From positions 3,101,501 to 3,165,500 of the forward strand of contig JAJVDF010000017.1 of NCBI GenBank assembly GCA_022410635.1: DNA of 64,000 nucleotides, read 5' to 3'. Source of the DNA: Tretioscincus oriximinensis (lineage: Eukaryota > Chordata > Lepidosauria > Squamata > Gymnophthalmidae). A program made the translations under genes and the position numbers. The notes beneath the pieces are model-generated. The model made no database searches and was not told where the DNA came from. It saw only the letters and a program-made list of their open reading frames with translations. Position 1 is the first letter of the stretch. Every line of letters starts with the position of its first letter. Positions 50,701 to 59,700 of the stretch are shown one piece after another.

Positions 50701-53700
50701 GTTTCTTTCACACACACACGCACGCACGCACGCACACCATGAGAACACAGCCTTAGATGTGTAATTGTGGAGGGCTTTGAATACTATCCAAATTTCTTTT
50801 ATTTTGGCGAATCTAGAGCCTGCTGTTAGTAATAAATTCTTTTTTGCCTTTCTAAAGATTCATTCTTTTATATTTAGGTAGGCTTAATTCAATATGGTAA
50901 TTATCCAAGAGTTGTGTTCAACTTGAATAAGTACCAAAACAAAGAAGATGTTGAAAAAGCAATGTTACTAACCTATCAGAATGGAGGAGATCAAACTAAT
51001 ACCTTCAAAGCAATTGATTATGCCAGGTACGGAAATAAATTGAACCAATATTTCAATAGTTGTCTGAGATAGTATGAATGAAAAAGCTATAGTACTTGTT
51101 TCTAGTAAATGTTCAATCATTACAGGCAGAATGCCTTTTCAAAGGCAGCTGGTGGGAGACCGACTGCTTCTAAGATCATGGTTGTTGTTACTGATGGAGA
51201 ATCGCATGATGGTTCACGTTTGCAAGAAATTATAACTAAATGCAATGAAGACAATATAACAAGATTTGGTATTGCAGTAAGTCAGTTTTTCATGGTTAAG
51301 CTAGAACTGTAAAATAATGTTCTTTCTTTTATCTGTGTCCTTCAGTGTACATGGAAGTTCTCACTGTAATCTTCTAGGGTTAACTATTTTAGGAAATTAT
51401 TATAATTAAATACATGTCATCTGACACTAACTGTATCTATGTACTCTTGAATTTTGACTTCATGCACATGCACCCTTTCTCATGCTGCAGCCCTGCAAAC
51501 AATGTGGCCCACAAAAGTCACAAAAATGTGAGGAGCAAATAAATAAGCTCCCCACTTTGCACATTACTTTGTTTCTAATTAGTTCCATCTTTGAATTCTG
51601 CTTATGTCTAATGAGATGACAATGATGATGATGACAGTGCACTTGCAGTTTCTGGGTACCATATTAAAAAGTCTTGATTGGCACTTAGAACATCTGTATA
51701 TTGAACAAAATCTCTGTGGTCAACTGCAAAAAGCCACACTATTCAATTCCACACAGATTTTACACCAATATATGAAGTCATCCTGGCTCCCACTAAGTAA
51801 GTGCTTTTAAATCATCTTCTGTAGAACAGGACTAAAACACAGAAACACCTTTTTTCCCTTCTGTTTTTTTTTCTGGTTTCCTGTCAATTTTTCAGCTATG
51901 AAGATGATTTAAAATCANCTTTGATCACAGCCCCTATGTTCTAGAGAAGACATTGAATGAAGCCTTACATCAGCTAAAGAAGCACTACTACTTAATATAT
52001 GTGGAGATTATTATGATAATATGATAAACAGATTATGTGGAGGTGGTGATGATAATAATGTGAGTGGGCCTTAGAAATGCTTCTTTTTCTCCACAGGATT
52101 GTACTGAATAATATGAAGAAAAGAAATTAGATTATTATATACTGAAAGATGGACATTTTTTCCAGATACTTTTGCAAATACATTTCTTTTTTTTCATTTT
52201 TCCAGGTATTAGGACACTTAATTAGAAACAAGCAAGATACCGAAAAATTAATCAAAGAAATAAAAGCAATTGCAAGTCATCCTACAGAAAACTACTTTTT
52301 TAATGTGTCCTCTGAAGCTGCACTTTTAGAAGAAGCAGGGACTTTGGGAGACCGGATTTTCAGCATAGAAGGTAAAAACAAATGAAGGTCTCGGTTAGGG
52401 CAACAGCCTTTAGATGGCTGTTGGGTGACTAGCTGGGATGTCCATGCTGTTTTCTTGGCAAAGATATAGACTTTTTTCTAGTCTGACAATATGTAGGTCT
52501 AGGTGAATACAAAATGTAGGTCATGGCCTACTTTACTTTCATATTTTTAGTTCTTCAGCAGTTCTGAGAAAAGTGGATTAAGATTATTCTTCTGGAAGGA
52601 AGTTGGACTGAAGAAAGTTTAAAAATAAAGGTGTGACCAGGGACATAGACTGTTTTTGCGCTAGACATAATTCCAGATTATATTCTTAATTAGGGGCCTG
52701 TCATCCACATACTTATGCAGCCTATGGCAGTCCCCATCCAAAAGCTGGTAACTATTCTGAAATACAGTATAATTTAGAATAAGTGCCACTGCAGAAATAT
52801 GTGTTTATGTGTTTTGCACGCATGTATATGTAAAGCTTTTACTATATGTAAACTGTTANGCATTCCTAGGATATCGCTCATGGATATTACTGAAAATATA
52901 TCTTATAAAACCACTGGCAGTTGCTTCTAAATAACAACTTGTTGCTGTTAGACATGCTAAGAAATTCTGATTCTTCTCCACCCCATTTCCACAATAATAG
53001 GTACTGCTCAAGGGGATTCATTTGAAATGGAAATGTCTCAAGTGGGGTTCAGTGCTTCTTATTCACAGCAAAAGGCAAGTAACACCTTATAATCCAACAC
53101 TGAATTGGCTTACATTATCTGCTGTATTATTAATCAACTCACTGATAGCTATATACTATATAGTGACTGCAATTGTATCATGTTGGCATGCATCTGCAAC
53201 ATTTGATTAAATAAGCACTTTATTCTGTTTGCTTCTTTCATAATTTAAGATCCAAGAACATTCTATTTATCTGTAAATCATAGGAAGACAGTCCATTTCT
53301 AAGACTGTGCTGATGTCCTTGCAGTATCATGCACTCCCATACCAAGATGCTGTTTAACTCTTGGAAAAGGGAGATGCACGTGAACTGCATTTCTGCAGGA
53401 GACCTCAAAACTGCTTAAAAGCAGTGAACACATTTAAACATGAGTACCAGATTGGAGTTATGGATCGGTTTCATTTTTTCACAGTGAATCAATAATTGGT
53501 GATGATTTTGCTCAGGTACAATTGGTGACCCACTGTGTGGGACAGAATGCTGGATTTCCATAATCTGACTTAACATGGGACTTCCCATGTTTTTATGCAT
53601 AAATGGATTTGGTCTAAATAGTCAATGGTTTTCTTTAGTATAATATGGGTAAAGAATTTCTAGCAAAGGGGTTTTTGTGGTACCTTAGACACAACCAAGG

Positions 53701-56700
53701 AAAAGACAGGCATGAGTTTTCATAGACAAGGTTACGATATGGAGGGATAGCATCTGAAAAAGTGAGCTTGTTAGTCTCTAGGGCCCTGTTTACACATATT
53801 TTGGAATACGTTTTAAGGATCTTTTACAACATATCTAATTTATTACTGAGCCTGGGCAAACAGGACCTGCTACAAGACACCCTTACTAGAAATTCTGTAT
53901 TCAGATTAATATGGATATTTCTTTCAATGAAAGTAAAGGTTTCACTTGTTCTTGATTTTTATAGGAACAATGACAGTAGGACCTCATTACCTTTTATTTT
54001 CAGTGTTTTAAAGCAAGGACAGCAGCACACGAATTGGTGTGGTTTTCACAATACCAGTTCTCTTCTCTGGAGAATAGGTGTGTGTTGGATTTCTGATAAC
54101 TCCCCAACCACCCATATTCTTTGTGATTCAGAAACAACTAAATATTGCTCTTGTGATATATACTGTAATGGTGTATTTTATTTATGAAATGTGAACTACT
54201 TTTAAGCTTCAGATGAGTATTTATACTCCATAGCATATTTAATGAATCGGTAATGAGTGAGTATAATAAGTTCTTCTTTCTCTTAAGGGAGTTTTGATGC
54301 TAGGCGCTGTTGGCGCCTATGGGTGGAAAGGAACTGTGGTTCAGGAGACATCCCAAAAGCCCATTATTTTCCCCAGTGAAGCATTCGAGAAACTTTTGCA
54401 AGACAGAAATGACAGCTCCTACTTAGGTGAGGGCAGCATTATTATTACTGTTTCATTTGTATCCTGTTCTTCATTCGAAAGTCCCAAAGGCTTTGTAGAA
54501 TCAGTTTGTGCCTGTATCAGAAGCTGAAGATACCCTGACACACAGAAATTAAGCACATTTTATTAATTTATTAATAATATTTTAATTGTTGTTGTTGTTA
54601 TTATTGTTATTATTATTACTACTACTACTACTACTATTATTGTTACTGCTGCTGCTGCTGTTGTTAAGAGGCATGAATGGTACAGAAGTTAAGAGACAGT
54701 TTTTCAATCCAGAGACCTGTTCTTGAAGTCCTGTGTTGATCATGGAAAGGGGTGAAGGCCTCAGCTTTAGCCAACCCAACTATTCAAAAACACTTTGTTG
54801 AAAGCCCTCTGCAATTAATGGGGGCTGACACAATGTGGTGGGGAAGATATAATAGATGTAAGCTTTTAAGCCTCTCTGAGTCCCTTCAGATGAGAAGGGT
54901 GGGGTATAAAAACCAGATTCTTCTTGTTGTTGCTGCTTTTCTGTACTGAAAGTCCTGTGTTTAGAACCAGTGGGTTTTTAACAACCACACCTGCTAATTC
55001 CAACTACCTACAGAAAGGCATCTGTGGGATTTGTACCATCTGCACAGGAGCACTGGTTCAGAACAGTCCCTGTGGTGGTCCTGAAATACACACATGCACT
55101 TTGAGGCTGGATAACTAGTTCCTAACTTTGTAGCATCTGGAAAATGCATTTTAAAACAAATTTTACCATATCTGAGACATCTCTTTACATGGTTCATGAG
55201 TCCACCCATAATCACATTTAAACATGTCCGCCAATGATCTCTATCTACTGTGTGTGAGTGTGGAAGTGGTTTTACAGATTTGCATTAACACGAGATCAAG
55301 AATCCTTCCATGCCTGCTCTTGTTCCTGAAAGGCCTAATAAGTGGGATAGTTTGATTTGTTTTAGGTACATGTTGAGTAATCCATTTTAGAGCCTAAAAT
55401 GGATTACTGAGTTTGTGCAAACACAGCCTACGACAATCAAGCTAATCCACTTCTATTAAAGTGGATTAAATCAGGTAAATGCAAATCAAACCTAAAAGTA
55501 AATACTATTCCCTAACTTGGAAATTAATGGTGTTAGTACTGGTAACATGTGTTTGGTTTCAGGTTATTCTATTGCTGTTCTCCCAACCGAAGACATGGTC
55601 TATTTTGCTGCTGGTGCTCCACGGTCCAACTATACTGGCAGAGTAGTGATTTATGGGGTTGATACCCATGGAAACATAACTATTGTGCATGTCCAAAAAG
55701 GAGAGCAGGCAAGTACATAATGTTATTTGTGAGAATTGTACAAAATTCTAAAATCTGATTTTCATTAGTGCTATCAAAAGAATGAAATTTATATTTACAG
55801 AAGCTTCTGAATTTCACACAGATGCTGTTTTGTAAACGAAACAACAAAGTGTGTTCCAAAGATTCATTCCATCACTGAAAATACAGCATTCATAATAATA
55901 GTCATCTAGCTAAAGTGTGACCAATAAAGGCTCCCACACACTGATTTTAGAAGACTGAAACTCTGAATTTAATTTGCTTCACTGTATAGCTGTATCTAGT
56001 GTTTCCATGGTTTAATTTGTTGTTTCAGTTTGGCTCATATTTTGGGAGTGTGGTATGCTCAGTGGATGTTAATGGAGATTCAGTGACAGATGTGTTGCTA
56101 GTGGGTGCACCAATGTTCATGAATGACTTCAAAAAAGAAGAGGGAAGAGTCTACATGTTTTCTGTAAGAAAAGTAAGTAACACGGCTAAGGTTTAAAACA
56201 GTAGTTTTTTCTTCCAGCCATTTCTGAAATTAATTTCTTTTGTGAAAGAATCAAAATGCAACACACTGGCCAGTTCCAAATGCTAAGACTCAAAACAACT
56301 AAGTATGGTCACACATTTACTTTAAACCTTCCTCCGTTTTTCATCAGCATTTAATATTTCTATTTCAAATGATTTGATTAAGGTTCAAATATTTCTGGCT
56401 GAATATTTCATAAACACCATTTTCTCCCATCTCCTCTTGCCCTCANCCTTTCTGTGTTCTTTTCTCAAAGGGTATTTTGGGCAAACAGGAACTTCTTGAA
56501 GGCCCCCAAGGTTTTGAAAATGCTCGATTTGGATGTGCTATTGCCGCTGTTTCAGACATTGATATGGATGGCTTCAATGATGTGATAGTTGGTGCCCCAT
56601 TAGAAAGTGAGAATGCTGGTGCTATCTACATTTACAATGGTAAACAAAGAACCATACAGACAAAATATTCACAAGTAAGTATCTTGGCTGCAAAGTTCTA

Positions 56701-59700
56701 TTGATCAAGCATAAGCAAGTTCCTTGAGCTGAGCCATTTAAAGCAAGAGTAGAAAATCTGCAGCTTCTCTAACATTATAGCCTGATCTTTGTAAGGGCTG
56801 GCAGATCTTTGTATGAGCTGCTACTACTTTTATTGACAGACCTATGAGTCTTCAGTCATTTTATTGTGTTTTAGAGCCCTGTTTGCACAGGTGCAGTAAC
56901 GTGTTTTAGGGAGCTGTTACAACATATCTACAACAGATCCTGAAGACCAATACTGAATCCTGTACACACAGGTTATAAAGTTTATCTTCTCTCTTCCATT
57001 GTAATTAGAGTGGAGGGAGGGAGGCATTTCAAACATAATCTGGATCTATCTGGCTTCTCCACAAGTCAGTCATAAAATGCAGATGTCCTCTTAGATTATC
57101 TTGCAATGTTTCTATAACTGATGTGCAATGTTTGAGCACAATGAAAACCTTAGGGATGCTGGTGGGGAGCTTTGCCATGAAGTTTAGATACCCTTTTCCA
57201 TCCTATGGTAACTCTGTTGGTTCCTAATTAGTTCATACAAAGATTCATAGCATCTGAATTTTGAATGACAGACAAAATTTGCAAGAAGGTAATCACTGGG
57301 AGGACAATAACAACCACGTATGTATTTTTACGATTGCTACTTTGAAAGTAGCTCTATTTCTAGTAGGATAGGATCCTGAAAACATTTTGTAGGCTAATGC
57401 ATCAGTGGAATCTGAAACACATTCTTATTGGCTATAAAAAATACTTTACAGAAAATTTTGGGATCAGACCCTGCATTTGACCAGCACTTTCACTTCTTTG
57501 GAAGATCGATAGATGGCCAAAGTGATTTAAATGGTGATAGAATTACTGATATATCTGTGGGCGCTGATGGAAATGTAATTCAGCTATGGTAAGTAGTGGG
57601 CTTGCTTACAAATCATCTTAGGCTCCTTGGTGTACCAGAACAAGGGGCTACCTGGGATAATTCATTGAGCTGCTGTCCAGACATTTATATAGTTTGTTCC
57701 GGATTAGGTGGCAAGCCATACTGTATGCTAAAATTGTGTCCTATCCAGACCTCCTGGTAGACCTGTTCAAAGAGGTCTACAATGGACCTCAACTAAAGCA
57801 TGCAAATGACACACCCTTGATGTCTTGTGCACAACAGGAGACAGAAGTGATGTGCCACAAAAAGGGCCATTCCTAAAATGTCAAAAGTCCAGAGCATTCC
57901 TTCCTGGAGTGTTCAGCACTGTCTCCAAGAGCTCTTCAGAACAGCAACCAAGACCAATATGTACTATCTTGTCTTGCCCCAGCAGCAGCCTATCTCTGTG
58001 TGGGATAGATTGTTTATCTTGGGACAGCTCACCCCACAAGGCTTTACAAAATCTTGCATCCCTATAACAGAATTGGGGGTTGCAAGCCGGAGGAAGGAGA
58101 GGATAGCTAGTACTTAAGATCCAGATAAAACTATGTTCACATTACACAATATGTTGTGCTTTTGGCATAAAGCATAAACAGAAAAGTGTATTGAGTATAA
58201 CATGACTTCAGTTGAGACTGTTTCTTGGGGATATAATACTGTCAACCTTCTTGTCTTAAGAAAAAATACGTATGATAGAAGTTCTCCATAGGTTTTGTAC
58301 TTAGTTTGTTCAATCATATGCACATGTATTAAATGTACAGATAAGGTCATTTTAAGTGACATTTGTTTTGTAGATGTGCATAACAGGAAACTAAGGAAAA
58401 GTCTGCTTAGAATTAAGTGGGTTTTGCTGTGAATTACCATTGCCCTGCCAGCCTTTGGTTGTTATATAAAGACCATTTTATCCTTGAGAGTCATCCCTTA
58501 AAACTGACTGTGCCTGAAACAAAATGACCACTTGAAGGATTTTCCTGTTCTCAGTGCTCAAAGAAGCTTTTCTTCACACTTTGGTCCTTTCTGCATTTTC
58601 ATTCTTAATTCCAGATTAGTGGATCTGATATACCTGGCCCACTAATCCAGACGATACAGGGAGACTGTAATCCAAATTCATTGTTCTAGCATTGATCTGG
58701 GAAATGTGTGTATATTTTCAGCAGCGCATTGTAAGTGTACTTTCAAAATTCACACATCCCATCCCAAGTCTCCAAAACCTGGGACTGCAGCCTCAAAGCT
58801 CATAAAATTGATTCTCAATCTTTTTGGAATAGTGATGCTCGCATGTGTATTGATGTTCTCAATGCTAACCAGAAAAGTGTGAAATGCTTGTATTAATTCC
58901 ATGCAACAGGGACCCAATTTGTTATTGATAGCTGGACAGCTTATGTTTTGATTTTGTCTACAGACCTTTAAATTTTTGACTGACATTACAGGCAACATTT
59001 TCTGCTGTATTACAGGACTCAGAGTATAGCAGATGTGTCCATACACATCTCTTCTGTTCCTAAAAAGATCAGCCTACTGAATAAGAATGCAGAGGTAGTT
59101 CTCCATATATGTCTCAGTGCAAATTTTAGACCTGCCCATAAAAATAGCCAAGTGGGTAAGTAGCTGCTCTGTAAAAAGAAATGTCATTCTTCACTTAGAA
59201 AATATGGTCAAATATGTAGGTACAGGTGAAATCCTGTTATAAAGAACACTGATATAATGAAATTCGCCGCCTAACAAATTCAGTTGAAAGTTCCAGAGGA
59301 ATGCTTGTACAATGGGTTTCATTATAACAAAATTTCATTATAATGAACACATCCACGCAACCCCTTGACATTGATTATAATGAGGTTTCACCTGCATTGC
59401 AAAAGCATATGTGATAAAGACTTTAGAATTACATTTGGTTACATCAGGAATGTGATGCTGTTCCAAGAACACAGATGTGATTCTAGGCTGAATCAACAAA
59501 GGTACAATCTCTAAATCCCAGGTTATAATCCTTTGCAGTTTGCTCTATGCAATCCCGATCTTGAGTTCAATTTTGGACGCAAAAAAAACGGTAGCAGTTG
59601 TTGGTAACATTTAAATACTTGAAAAGATGTCAAAGCAAGGAAGCTTCCATTCTGTTATTCTTTATTCAAAGTGAGTTACACTGGAAAGAAATTACCCATC

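Larger units (their letters stand above)
54427..55562 (+). other. ITGA2: ITGA2 intron 11
   Basis: A mixed trinucleotide microsatellite (about 54583-54665; TTG/TTA/CTA/CTG) is followed by a type-2 SINE (about 54665-54945) and a hairpin (55376-55408). Confidence 0.85.
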
